From NCBI GenBank assembly GCA_010672785.1, contig JAAHFX010000014.1, forward strand, positions 260,840-297,045: a DNA stretch of 36,206 nucleotides. Reading direction: 5' to 3'. A model generated the notes under the pieces. That model made no database searches, had not been told where the DNA came from, and saw only the letters and a list, made by a program, of their open reading frames with translations. Positions 25,225 to 33,220 of the stretch are shown one piece after another. The stretch is from Sphaerospermopsis sp. SIO1G1 (GTDB taxonomy: Bacteria > Cyanobacteriota > Cyanobacteriia > Cyanobacteriales > Nostocaceae). Made by a program: the position numbers and the translations under genes. Numbering within the stretch: the first letter of the stretch is position 1; every line of letters starts with the position of its first letter.

Positions 25225-26373
25225 ATGACTAGAACTAGAAATATTCCGGAAAATAAATTACTAGTAATTATCCATAATTTATTATTATCTAGTTCTAATT
25301 TTTTCCTGATATTGATTTGTTGTGTAGGATTATCAGCAACTCCAGTGATAGCAGCTACACCTGAACCTAAACTTACTCCCCAATCTGTTCTTACCCCAGG
25401 GATGAAAGGTTTAGATATCAAAGTTTTACAAATGCAACTCAAGGCTTTGGGATTTTATCAAGGTGAAATAGATGGAGACTATGGCAAAGATACCCAAAGA
25501 TCTGTTGCTCAATTCCAAACAAAAAAAGGCTTACAAAGAACAGATGGTATTGCGGATACAAAAACTCAATCTTTACTCAATCAAATCATCTCTGGTAATA
25601 GTAATTTAAAAGTTTTTCCCACTCCTACCTCTACACCTATTCAAAATATCAATAATCCAGTTGGTAGTCAAATACAACAGGAAAAGCGACAAACAAATTT
25701 TATGTGGTGGTCATTATTAGGTTTAGGAATATTAACTACTATTGGTGGTTTCGTTTTTATATTAAACCGATTCAAGCAAGTAAAACAATCTTCTCAATTA
25801 GTTAAAGCTCAATTGTTAAGTCCATCACCAGAAACTAAGAAGAAAACATTATTAAAATCAGCAGAAATCAATTTACAACAAATACCTACAGATTTAGTAA
25901 AACTTGAGACAAAATCTTTTGTTACTCAACCTAGTATTTGTGAAGAATTGATGGAACAATTATGCAGTGATAATTATAAAAAACGTCGTCAAGCTATCTG
26001 GAAGTTAGCACAGGAGGGAGATTCTAGAGCAGTAAAACCACTGGTAGATTTGATGGTTGATACCGACTCTGAACAACACAGTTTAATTTTATCAACTTTA
26101 GCAGAAATAGGTACTTGCACCCTCAATCCCATTAACCGAGCTTTAATTATATCTATGCGAGATGAAAATCCCCAGGTGAGAAAAAATGCCTTGCGGGATT
26201 TGGTGCGTGTTTATGATACGATGGGGAAAATGAGTAAAATTGTGCTTCATGCCATTGAAGATCCTGACCCAGAAGTACAGCAAACTGCCAAATATGCTTT
26301 GAATCAAATGAACCGTATTCGTACTATTCCCGATCAACAAATGCTCACAGATATGGGCAGAAAAGAAGGTTGA
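25225..26373 (+). CDS. Peptidoglycan-binding, transmembrane, HEAT-repeat protein
   Basis: The 382 residues have an unusual order. A signal segment (about 20-43, ending VIAATPEP) leads to a PG_binding_1 domain (57-120: IKVLQMQLKALGFYQGEIDG, DYGKDTQRSVAQFQ). A Pro/Thr linker follows, then a membrane helix (159-181, WWSLLGLGILTTIGGFVFIL) and a basic cytoplasmic linker. A HEAT-repeat domain (235-370) has RRQAIWKLAQEGDSRAVKPL and VRKNALRDLVRVYDTM. By layout the protein grips peptidoglycan outside the membrane and uses HEAT repeats as a scaffold inside. Function is unknown. GGGAG precedes the ATG at a good distance. It is co-directional with the EamA transporter. Confidence 0.85.
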   Translation: MTRTRNIPENKLLVIIHNLLLSSSNFFLILICCVGLSATPVIAATPEPKLTPQSVLTPGMKGLDIKVLQMQLKALGFYQGEIDGDYGKDTQRSVAQFQTKKGLQRTDGIADTKTQSLLNQIISGNSNLKVFPTPTSTPIQNINNPVGSQIQQEKRQTNFMWWSLLGLGILTTIGGFVFILNRFKQVKQSSQLVKAQLLSPSPETKKKTLLKSAEINLQQIPTDLVKLETKSFVTQPSICEELMEQLCSDNYKKRRQAIWKLAQEGDSRAVKPLVDLMVDTDSEQHSLILSTLAEIGTCTLNPINRALIISMRDENPQVRKNALRDLVRVYDTMGKMSKIVLHAIEDPDPEVQQTAKYALNQMNRIRTIPDQQMLTDMGRKEG

Positions 26374-26485
26374 TTGATGTTAGTCAATGGTTGGGTGTTG
26401 CTGAATTAGGACTTACTGAATAAATCGAAAAACCATCACTTACTTAATTCATCAATATTTACCACAGACTCAAATTTTAGCTTTC

Positions 26486-26881
26486 TTAGGGTAGAAATCG
26501 GTCTAAAGCAGCTTTGAGTTCTTCAATCTCTGTATCAATATTGCCGTTTTTTGAAGCTCTAGCAATACATTCTGTTAGATGTTCATCTAAGACAATTCTC
26601 GCTACTTTATCTAATGCACCTCTAACAGCAGCAATTTGTAACAAAACATCAGGACAGGGACTATTTTGTTGTACCATTGTCTTCACCCCACGAATATGAC
26701 CCTCAATTCTTGATAATCGGTTCACTATTTTTCGTAGAGATTCTTCACTGTGAACATGAGGATGAACTGAGTTTTCTGTACCCGTTTCGTTTTCCGTAGG
26801 TTCTTGGTGATGATGGTGTGTATGTTTTGCTTGTGGGGATGAAAGCAAGGATTTGTCAGCTATTCGGTGTGTTCCTGTCAT
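26486..26881 (-). CDS. CsoR/RcnR-family metal sensor, InrS-like
   Basis: It is a 131-residue DUF156-family repressor that binds DNA as a tetramer until metal is bound. The core starts LRKIVNRLSRIEGHIRGVKT and has the metal set C76, H101, C105 (QQNSPCPDV, DEHLTECIA). The extended N-terminus is His-rich (KHTHHHHQEP, HPHVHSEE), as in cyanobacterial InrS, the nickel sensor, so Ni(II) is the likely effector, with Cu(I) an alternative. No exporter (nrsD type) is adjacent; its target must lie elsewhere. It stands alone, with the HEAT protein gene ending convergently 112 bases away. Confidence 0.88.
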   Translation of the reverse strand: MTGTHRIADKSLLSSPQAKHTHHHHQEPTENETGTENSVHPHVHSEESLRKIVNRLSRIEGHIRGVKTMVQQNSPCPDVLLQIAAVRGALDKVARIVLDEHLTECIARASKNGNIDTEIEELKAALDRFLP

Positions 26882-27326
26882 TGGTAATTGAAATTTGGTG
26901 GTTGATCACAAATTCTGATTTAGGGGGATTTTGATTTGAAAGGGCTGAAGTTTTTAATGGGTGGAAAAACCGAACTAGGCCAGGGTAAATTTCCATAATA
27001 GCTTGGTTAGTCAAAGTTAAATTAACTTGTTTACAAGGCTTGTTTTTTACTCCTGATTATACAGAATATTATGTTAAAAACGTAGGGGCAGCGCCCCCGT
27101 GCCTGCCCTAGCACCCCTGTGCCTGCCTTATACTACCCTTATCTCTGCTCTCCCTATAGCCTCCCTGACAATGTATAGAGAATTCTGTTTAAGCTATTAC
27201 TACGATTTTGACATAATCCCCACTCTAAAGGTGAGGCAATTCTTGGTTTAAACAATAGTTGCTTCATACCTGCTGAAATTATTTTATCAGAAAGCCGTCC
27301 TCAAAGGTTGGGGCTTTAAACTCATC
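26882..27326. other. Gene-free stretch with GC-rich and IS200/IS605-like hairpins
   Basis: There is no gene. At 27081-27126 a GC-rich piece (GTAGGGGCAGCGCCCCC, then GTGCCTGCC twice) stands out from the AT-rich surroundings and is a common Nostocales repeat. At 27292-27318, AAAGCC and GGCTTT bracket CCTC...GGTTGGG, resembling the end of an IS200/IS605-type element; CCACTCTAAAGGTGAGG at 27220-27236 may be a related, decayed end. No transposase remains. Confidence 0.4.
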
Positions 27327-27418
27327 AGGACTTACGCAGAAGTTACGGAAGAATTAACCATGAAGGGCGCAAAGGAAACGAAGAGAAGAGGGTTTAAGAG
27401 ATATTTTGCGTAAGTCTT
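27327..27418. repeat. MITE-like element D
   Basis: The 92-bp element has termini AGGACTTACGCA (27327-27338) and TGCGTAAGTCTT (27407-27418, one mismatch). Its interior is the second subtype, in reverse orientation. It lies 70 bases upstream of the HtrA-type gene and may sit near its promoter. Confidence 0.85.
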
Positions 27419-27488
27419 ACCCATTTTTTTGGTAAATGAATTTGTCACCAAAAAACAAAAGTTAGTTTTTGAGACTAGGTTGTAATTT

Positions 27489-28670
27489 ATGTATTTTTTC
27501 AGATTAACTCGTTCCATACACCAACTCAGTATCCGATTTTTAGCAATTTTTCTAGGTGTAGTGCTGATAACCTCTAGTGTACTAGTTTTACCATCCCAGG
27601 CAGAATCTGTTGTTTCTCCACAATCTTCTGCTGCTTCTATGGCAATTGGTAAACACAGTTTTGTTGCTGAAGCGGTGAATCGTGTGGGTAAGTCTGTAGT
27701 CAGAATTGATACCGAAAAAACAGTTACTCGTCAAGTTGATCCGTTTATGGATGATCCTTTTTTTCGGAGGTTTTTTGGTGAAGATTTCTCTCAACAGTCA
27801 CCTACTGAACAATTACGAGGTTTAGGTTCTGGTTTTATTTTAGATAAAAGTGGGATAATTTTAACTAATGCTCACGTGGTGGATCAGGCTGATAAAGTAA
27901 CTGTTAGGTTAAAAGATGGCCGTACTTATAAAGGTCAAGTCAGCGGTATTGATGAAGTTACGGATTTAGCGGTAGTTAAAATTAATGCAGGGAATGATTT
28001 ACCCGTTGCACCTCTGGGTTCTTCTGATGATGTACAAGTGGGAGATTGGGCGATCGCTGTTGGTAATCCTTTAGGATTTGATAATACTGTTACTTTGGGT
28101 ATTGTCAGCACTCTAAAACGTTCTAGTACCCAAGTAGGAATTAGTAACAAGCGTTTAGACTTCATCCAAACAGATGCAGCAATTAATCCCGGAAACTCTG
28201 GTGGCCCGTTATTAAATGCTCAAGGTGAGGTTATTGGTATTAATACTGCTATTCGTGCAGATGCAATGGGAATAGGTTTTGCAATTCCTATTAATAAAGC
28301 CAAGGAAATTGCTATTCAGCTACAACGGGACGGTAAAGTTGCTCATCCCTACTTAGGCGTACAATTGGTAACTTTAACACCAGAATTAGCCAAGCAAAAC
28401 AATAACAATCCTAACTCAACTTTTGCAATCCCTGAAGTTGAAGGTGCTTTGGTAATGCGGGTAGTTTTAAATTCTCCTGCTGCTACTGCTGGTATCCGTC
28501 GTGGAGATGTGATTATTCAAATTGATAATCAACCAATTACTAGCGCTGGACAATTACAAACAGTAGTCGAAAATAGTCGTTTAGGGCAAGTTCTACAAGT
28601 GAAGGTACAAAGAGGAAGTCAAACTCAATTACTTTCTGTCAGAACTGTGGAATTAAAAGATATTTCTTAG
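27489..28670 (+). CDS. HtrA/Deg-family serine protease with PDZ domain
   Basis: The protein degrades or refolds damaged proteins in the periplasm or at the thylakoid. It has 393 residues: a signal segment (about 15-38), a trypsin-like domain with triad His129 (TNAHVVD), Asp159 (VTDLAVVKI) and Ser237 (NPGNSGGP), and one C-terminal PDZ domain (about 290-388, with AAATAGIRRGDVIIQIDNQP-type sequence). The single PDZ and 393-residue length match the three cyanobacterial paralogues HtrA, HhoA and HhoB, and I cannot tell which this is. ATG 27489 precedes the signal segment directly. Two MITE-like elements flank the gene. Confidence 0.93.
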   Translation: MYFFRLTRSIHQLSIRFLAIFLGVVLITSSVLVLPSQAESVVSPQSSAASMAIGKHSFVAEAVNRVGKSVVRIDTEKTVTRQVDPFMDDPFFRRFFGEDFSQQSPTEQLRGLGSGFILDKSGIILTNAHVVDQADKVTVRLKDGRTYKGQVSGIDEVTDLAVVKINAGNDLPVAPLGSSDDVQVGDWAIAVGNPLGFDNTVTLGIVSTLKRSSTQVGISNKRLDFIQTDAAINPGNSGGPLLNAQGEVIGINTAIRADAMGIGFAIPINKAKEIAIQLQRDGKVAHPYLGVQLVTLTPELAKQNNNNPNSTFAIPEVEGALVMRVVLNSPAATAGIRRGDVIIQIDNQPITSAGQLQTVVENSRLGQVLQVKVQRGSQTQLLSVRTVELKDIS

Positions 28671-28700
28671 GGTTAATTAACAGTGATAGTTAATAGTTAT

Positions 28701-28792
28701 AGGACTTACGCAAAATATCTCTCAAATCCTCATATCTCTGTGTTCTCTGTGCCTCTGTGGTTCGATTATTCTATAGCTTGTGCGTAAGTCCT
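28701..28792. repeat. MITE-like element E
   Basis: The 92-bp element has perfect 12-bp inverted termini (28701-28712 and 28781-28792) and the interior CTCTGTGTTCTCTGTGCCTC. It is followed by a run of AGTTAATAGTTAAT words (28793-28848) whose two halves are complementary. Together they fill the space between the convergent protease and arsC genes. Confidence 0.88.
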
Positions 28793-28849
28793 CAGTTAAT
28801 AGTTAATAGTTAATAGTTGATAACTGTAAACTGTTAACTGTTAACTGAT

Positions 28850-29245
28850 TTAAGCCAGGTCTGCAATTAATTTAATCACTCTTGATTTCACTTCATCTCG
28901 GACACGACGAAAAGTTTCAATATCATGACCTTCAGGATCAGATAATTGCCAGTCTTCAAATACATCTCTTAACACCCATTCCTGGGGTAAATTTACTCCA
29001 CAACCACACAAAGAAATTACTACATCAAAATTTTCTGGTTTGAAATTATCTAATGCTTTAGAAGTTTGACTACTAATATCAATTCCTATTTCAGACATGA
29101 CTTGTACAATCATTGGGTCTACTTGACTAGATGCTAATCCAGAACTAACAACCTCTACTTTACCACTACCTAAAGTTTTAGTAAAACCTTCTGCCATTTG
29201 AGAACGACGAGAATTTTTTTTGCAGACGAACATTACTTTTTTCAT
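28850..29245 (-). CDS. arsC: Arsenate reductase, glutaredoxin-linked LMW-phosphatase type
   Basis: It reduces arsenate to arsenite in the cytoplasm. The fold is that of low-molecular-weight tyrosine phosphatases. The active loop is Cys8-KKNSR-Arg14 (C-x5-R), with redox cysteines C80 and C82 in SLCGCGVNLP. The C8/C80/C82 set matches the Synechocystis ArsC type, which uses glutathione/glutaredoxin. ArsC motifs DPEGHDIETFRRVRDE lie near the C-terminus. The length of 131 is normal. It is the last gene of the aquaporin-arsH-arsC operon, 24 bases after arsH. Confidence 0.94.
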   Translation of the reverse strand: MKKVMFVCKKNSRRSQMAEGFTKTLGSGKVEVVSSGLASSQVDPMIVQVMSEIGIDISSQTSKALDNFKPENFDVVISLCGCGVNLPQEWVLRDVFEDWQLSDPEGHDIETFRRVRDEVKSRVIKLIADLA

Positions 29246-29269
29246 TGTTTTTGATTGATAGGTAATTAT

Positions 29270-29914
29270 TTACGAATTCACTGCATTATTAGCAAGTTCT
29301 CTAGCTTCTTTTGCGGCTTTTTCTTTACGTTCACTATGGCGATCTGTTAAATAATCAACTTGATCACGTAATAGCAAAGTAAACTTATATAGTTCTTCCA
29401 TAACATCAATTACTCGATCTCGATAAGCAGAATCTTTCATTGTGCCATCTTCATGAAATTCCTGATATGCTTTAGCTACGGAAGATTGATTAGGAATGGT
29501 AAACATCCGCATCCAACGTCCTAATATTCTCAGGGTATTAACAGCGTTAAAAGATTGAGAACCACCACTAACTTGCATAACTGCTAATGTTCTACCTTGA
29601 GTTGGTCGAACTGCACCCACACTTAAAGGTATCCAATCAATTTGATTCTTGATAATTCCAGTTATGTTACCGTGCATTTCTGGGGAAGACCAAACTTGAC
29701 CTTCTGACCACATACTCAATTCCCGTAGTTCTTGTACTTTGGGATGGCTATCTGGAACACTACCATGAATTGGTAGTTCTCGTGGGTTAAAAAATCTTAC
29801 TTCTGCACCAAAGTCTGTAATTATTCTTGCTGCTTCTTCTGCTAATAAACGACTGTAAGAACGTTCTCTTAAAGAACCATATAAAAATAAAATTCTGGGT
29901 GGATGATCACTCAT
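29270..29914 (-). CDS. arsH: ArsH NADPH-dependent FMN reductase / organoarsenical oxidase
   Basis: ArsH is a flavoprotein that oxidises trivalent methylated or aromatic arsenicals using FMN and NADPH. It has 214 residues. The FMN phosphate loop is LFLYGSLRERSYSRLL (about 9-24). SPEMHGNITGIIKNQIDW and LAVMQVSGGSQSFNAVN are strong ArsH signatures. The C-terminal tail (about 195-214) is charged and helical. It lies 15 bases downstream of the aquaporin gene and 24 upstream of arsC, so it is part of one transcript controlled from the operator at 30649-30695. Confidence 0.95.
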   Translation of the reverse strand: MSDHPPRILFLYGSLRERSYSRLLAEEAARIITDFGAEVRFFNPRELPIHGSVPDSHPKVQELRELSMWSEGQVWSSPEMHGNITGIIKNQIDWIPLSVGAVRPTQGRTLAVMQVSGGSQSFNAVNTLRILGRWMRMFTIPNQSSVAKAYQEFHEDGTMKDSAYRDRVIDVMEELYKFTLLLRDQVDYLTDRHSERKEKAAKEARELANNAVNS

Positions 29915-29929
29915 AAAAATCCTAATTAG

Positions 29930-30634
29930 CTATTTCTGTAAATCTGAATATGATAGAATTTTGTATGTCCAAACTGCACACTGCGCTCCTAAAATTGGTG
30001 CAACCCAATAAACCCAGTGATGTTGCCAAATACCACCTATCAAGGCTGGTCCAAAAGAACGAGCAGGATTCATACTTGCACCAGTAATGGGTCCCATAAA
30101 TGCCGCTTCTAAAGCCACAGTTAGACCAATTGCTAAACCGGCAAAACTACTATTTGCTTGTTTATCAACTGCTGCACCTAATATCACAAACATCAATATA
30201 AATGTAAGGATAAATTCTAAAATTAAAGATTGTAACCAGTTGTTATTTAACGGTAATGTTGCTCCCATATTAGCGACTTTTCCTAGACTGAATAACAGGC
30301 AAGCTGAAGCCAGACTTGCACCTAATAATTGCGATAAAATATAAGGTAAAATCTGCTTTTTAGGAAACAATCCACCTTGCCATAAAGCTAATGTTACCGC
30401 AGGGTTTAAATGTGCGCCGCTAATATGTCCTAAACTGTAAATTAAGGCTGCAACTACAGCACCAAATACAAAACTAATTCCTAAATGGGTAATAGCTCCT
30501 TGACTGATGTTGTTTACCATCACTGCACCAGTACCAGCAAAGACTAAAATAAATGTACCTATGGCTTCTGCTAAGGCTTTTTTTCCGTAAGACATAGATA
30601 ATGGCAATTTTGACCTTTCTATTGTAGTGGCCAC
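29930..30634 (-). CDS. MIP-family aquaglyceroporin of an ars operon (AqpS-like)
   Basis: This is a 234-residue channel with six membrane helices and both half-helix motifs, HLNPAVT and SMNPARS. Within ars operons such channels pass arsenite or methylarsenicals across the membrane (AqpS in Sinorhizobium is the model), and this context supports that role; a plain water or glycerol channel is the alternative. The frame opens at GTG 30634; ATG 30595 (MSYGKKALAEAIGTFI) is a second possible start, closer to where homologues begin. The operator ends or begins 14 bases upstream of the GTG. It is the first gene of the operon with arsH and arsC. Confidence 0.88.
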   Translation of the reverse strand: MATTIERSKLPLSMSYGKKALAEAIGTFILVFAGTGAVMVNNISQGAITHLGISFVFGAVVAALIYSLGHISGAHLNPAVTLALWQGGLFPKKQILPYILSQLLGASLASACLLFSLGKVANMGATLPLNNNWLQSLILEFILTFILMFVILGAAVDKQANSSFAGLAIGLTVALEAAFMGPITGASMNPARSFGPALIGGIWQHHWVYWVAPILGAQCAVWTYKILSYSDLQK

Positions 30635-30648
30635 TTTTGCACCTGATG

Positions 30649-30695
30649 TTCAAAAAAAAGTTGATAAGGTTATCATATCAAAAAAAGTTGATATG
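30649..30695 (-). promoter_or_regulatory. Double ArsR-type operator before the aquaporin-arsH-arsC operon
   Basis: The best site is CATATCAA (30674-30681), a six-base spacer, and TTGATATG (30688-30695), a perfect 8-bp inverted repeat. A second, weaker site is TTCAA (30649-30653), spacer, TTGAT (30661-30665). The same half-sites and spacer recur before gap-arsJ. ATCAA-n6-TTGAT is a known style of ArsR box. It lies between the arsR stop and the aquaporin start. Confidence 0.8.
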
Positions 30696-30734
30696 TCAAT
30701 TATGTTTTTATTAATAATGGTAAATTCAGGTAAT

Positions 30735-31058
30735 TTAGTCACAGCAGGAGCGAGGGGGAGAAAGAACAGAATTATGGTGAATATCAGCTAAATACTGTTC
30801 TAGAACCTGAAATTGATGTAAGTTTAAACTATAGTAAATCCATTTTCCTTCTTGACGGGTGTTAACAAGATTTGCTTCTTTGAGATTTTTGAGATGAAAG
30901 GATAGTTTTGATTGACTTATTTTTAAAGTGTCGCATAAATCACATACACAAAGTTCACGGTGACGGAGTAATTCTATCACATTCATTCTGATGGGATCTG
31001 ACAGGGCATGAAATCCGGAAATAATTACGTTAGGAGTTTTAGTTATGGGGGTGATCAT
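30735..31058 (-). CDS. arsR: ArsR/SmtB-family arsenic-responsive repressor
   Basis: It is a 107-residue winged-helix repressor that leaves its operator on binding As(III) or Sb(III). The metal site at helix alpha-3 is ELCVCDLC with C37, C39 and C42. The recognition helix follows (LKISQSKLSFHLKNLKEANL), then the wing RQEGKWIYYSLN. A C-terminal Cys pair (RSCCD, C105/C106) is an added potential ligand. It is transcribed leftward like the operon it controls, 101 bases upstream of the aquaporin gene. A truncated relative lies at 34565-34750. Confidence 0.94.
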   Translation of the reverse strand: MITPITKTPNVIISGFHALSDPIRMNVIELLRHRELCVCDLCDTLKISQSKLSFHLKNLKEANLVNTRQEGKWIYYSLNLHQFQVLEQYLADIHHNSVLSPPRSCCD

Positions 31059-31130
31059 TATGATACAGCATAGTTGCTCAGATTTTATTATAGCCTTTTT
31101 GTGAGAATCAAGATGTCCAGGATTAAGGAT

Positions 31131-31648
31131 TTACAGGATTTTTGATTTATGGGTTTGGGGGGTAAATATGGAATTTTCAGAATATTGATCAGAGATTTTT
31201 TTATAGTAAATATATCCATTTTCAGGTGTTTCTATATCTATAACTTTACTATATCCACTATTTTTATATAAGGAAGTTGCTTCTTTAAATAGATTGATAG
31301 TTGTGATCCAAATGCTTGAAAATCTTCTAGTTGCAATTTCTAGTTCTAATTTATGTAACAGGAATTTTCCTAACCCGATACCTCTTGCTTGGGATATTAG
31401 GTAGATTTTTTTAATTTCTGCTCTTTTTTCTACTTTTTTGTATGGATAAAAACCAGCAGTAATAAATATTTTGTTATTCTTTTCTACTATCCAAAATAAT
31501 CCTCCAGATTGCAGATAATACTTGTCTATATTTATGAAATTTTCTATGTCTTTTTCCAGAAGTATTGAATGTTCAGAAAAAGTGCTAAAAATAGCCCAAA
31601 ATATGATAAATTCTGGGCGAAGGATTAAAAAAAATAATTTATAATCAT
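31131..31648 (-). pseudogene. GNAT acetyltransferase, frameshifted near its start
   Basis: One frame is open from about 31657 down to TAA 31131 and encodes a good GNAT protein: SGGLFWIVEKNNKIFITAGF, EIKKIYLISQARGIGLGKFL (acetyl-CoA loop), ATSLYKNSGYSKVIDIETP. It contains no ATG, GTG or TTG. ATG 31648 reads MIINYFF but hits a stop unless the A8 tract at 31627-31634 (poly-T on the coding strand) is lengthened by one base. The cause is a true frameshift or a sequencing error. Its place between arsJ and arsR hints at an arsenical-related acetyltransferase, but the family does not say so. The last codons overlap a CAGGAT-type repeat. Confidence 0.65.
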
Positions 31649-31755
31649 TAAAAATTCATTTCCCAAGATTGTCAAAGACATCCTCAGACCGTTGCAAAAA
31701 AATGATTATCGGTACGTAAGTTCTGTTAATTCGAAATTTGAAATTCTGCATTCTG

Positions 31756-33018
31756 TTAATCTCCACTTCCACCTTTCCAAGCAATATCTTTACTCGGTTT
31801 GGGGTTTGGTAATTTGAAAGAAACTAAAGCTGCTGCTAGAACAAAAAACATTGATGTCCACAGACAACCGACTAAACCAAATAATTGATAAATTAAACCT
31901 GATAATACAGTACCGGCAAGACGACCACCAGAGTTAGCCATGTAATAAAAACCAACATTCAAGGCTACTTTATCATCATCGGTAAATGCTAAAACTAAAT
32001 AGGAATGAACCGCAGAATTAAAAGCAAAGACAATTCCAAATAATAAAAGTCCCACAATAATTACTAGATTAGCAGGTAAACCCATTTGTAGAGCTATGGC
32101 GATCGCACAGGGAACAAAAGTTAATGTTAATGTCCAAAATTGAATAGTTTTTGACGCTGGTGGACTACCATCACCAAATTTTTGCATCAAGTTCGGTGCT
32201 AAAAACTGAACTATCCCATATCCAATTACCCAACAAGCTAAAAATCCTCCAACTTGATAAAATGACCATCCTAATACTTCTCGCAAAAATACTGGTAAAC
32301 CAACTACAAACCAGACATCTCTTGAACCAAATAGAAAAAATCTTGCTGCTGATAAAATATTAATTTCTTCACTCTTAGAAAACAGTTGACTAAATTTGAC
32401 TTTCTTCTTAATTTTGCCCATTCCTTTGGGTAATAATAAACCAGTGAACATAATTAAAAATAGTCCACCTGCCATAATTAATAAAGCATTGATAAAGCCA
32501 AATGCAGCTAATAATGCACTACCTACAAAGAAACCAACACCTTTTAACGCATTTTTAGAACCCGTTAAAACTGCCACCCATTTAAATAAAGAAGATTGTG
32601 CATCTTGGGGAACTACTAAACGAATTGCACTTTTAGAACTCATTTTAGTTAAGTCTTTAGCAATTCCTGAAAATGCTTGTGCAACCATGACATAAATAAC
32701 TGCAAAAAATTGTCCCCAATCAGGATTTAAAGCTGATAACATCAGTAAAGAAAAAACTTGTAATCCTAACCCACTATATAGGGTTAATTTTAAGCCAAAT
32801 TGTGAACCAATCCAACCTGCTAAAAAATTAGTAACAATCCCAAAAACTTCATAAAATAGGAATAAAAAGGCAATTTGTAGGGGTGTATAGCCAATTTTAT
32901 TAAAGTACAATAAAACTAACATTCGTAATGCACCATCGGTAATGGTAAAACCCCAATAAGCTAAGGTAACTACGGCATAGTTTTTTAAACTTGCACCGGA
33001 ATTTGTGGTAGAAGTCAT
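31756..33018 (-). CDS. arsJ: ArsJ organoarsenical efflux transporter (MFS)
   Basis: ArsJ exports 1-arseno-3-phosphoglycerate made by its partner GAPDH; the product then breaks down outside to arsenate. The 420-residue protein has about 12 membrane segments. The N-terminus (VTLAYWGFTITDGALRMLVL and GYTPLQIAFLFLFYEVFGIV) and AQAFSGIAKDLTKMSSKSAI are typical of ArsJ and distinct from general MFS proteins. The central cytoplasmic loop is Lys-rich (GKIKKKVKFSQLFSKS). It lies 202 bases downstream of gap on the same strand, with a hairpin between, so they are probably one operon with read-through. It is downstream of the second ArsR operator pair. Confidence 0.94.
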   Translation of the reverse strand: MTSTTNSGASLKNYAVVTLAYWGFTITDGALRMLVLLYFNKIGYTPLQIAFLFLFYEVFGIVTNFLAGWIGSQFGLKLTLYSGLGLQVFSLLMLSALNPDWGQFFAVIYVMVAQAFSGIAKDLTKMSSKSAIRLVVPQDAQSSLFKWVAVLTGSKNALKGVGFFVGSALLAAFGFINALLIMAGGLFLIMFTGLLLPKGMGKIKKKVKFSQLFSKSEEINILSAARFFLFGSRDVWFVVGLPVFLREVLGWSFYQVGGFLACWVIGYGIVQFLAPNLMQKFGDGSPPASKTIQFWTLTLTFVPCAIAIALQMGLPANLVIIVGLLLFGIVFAFNSAVHSYLVLAFTDDDKVALNVGFYYMANSGGRLAGTVLSGLIYQLFGLVGCLWTSMFFVLAAALVSFKLPNPKPSKDIAWKGGSGD

Positions 33019-33170
33019 GATAATAACTTTGGTTGTCCCTGTGTTTTTTTATTGATTTATCAGAAGAAGAAATAATTAAGAATTGAGGATAGATAATTCA
33101 GGATTCAGTCTAAATTATAGGTTTCTAGTCTTTTTTAAGAGTTGAAAAATTTTGCTTCTAACTCCTATAA

Positions 33171-33191
33171 GGGTTTAGCAGTGCTAAACCC
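33171..33191. repeat. Palindrome GGGTTTAGCA/TGCTAAACCC between gap and arsJ
   Basis: This near-perfect 21-base palindrome is of a kind scattered in cyanobacteria. Within the gap-arsJ operon it could act as a partial terminator that sets the ratio of the two products. A direct role is not shown. Confidence 0.55.
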
Positions 33192-33220
33192 CTACGACTC
33201 CTAACTCCTCAATTCTTCAA

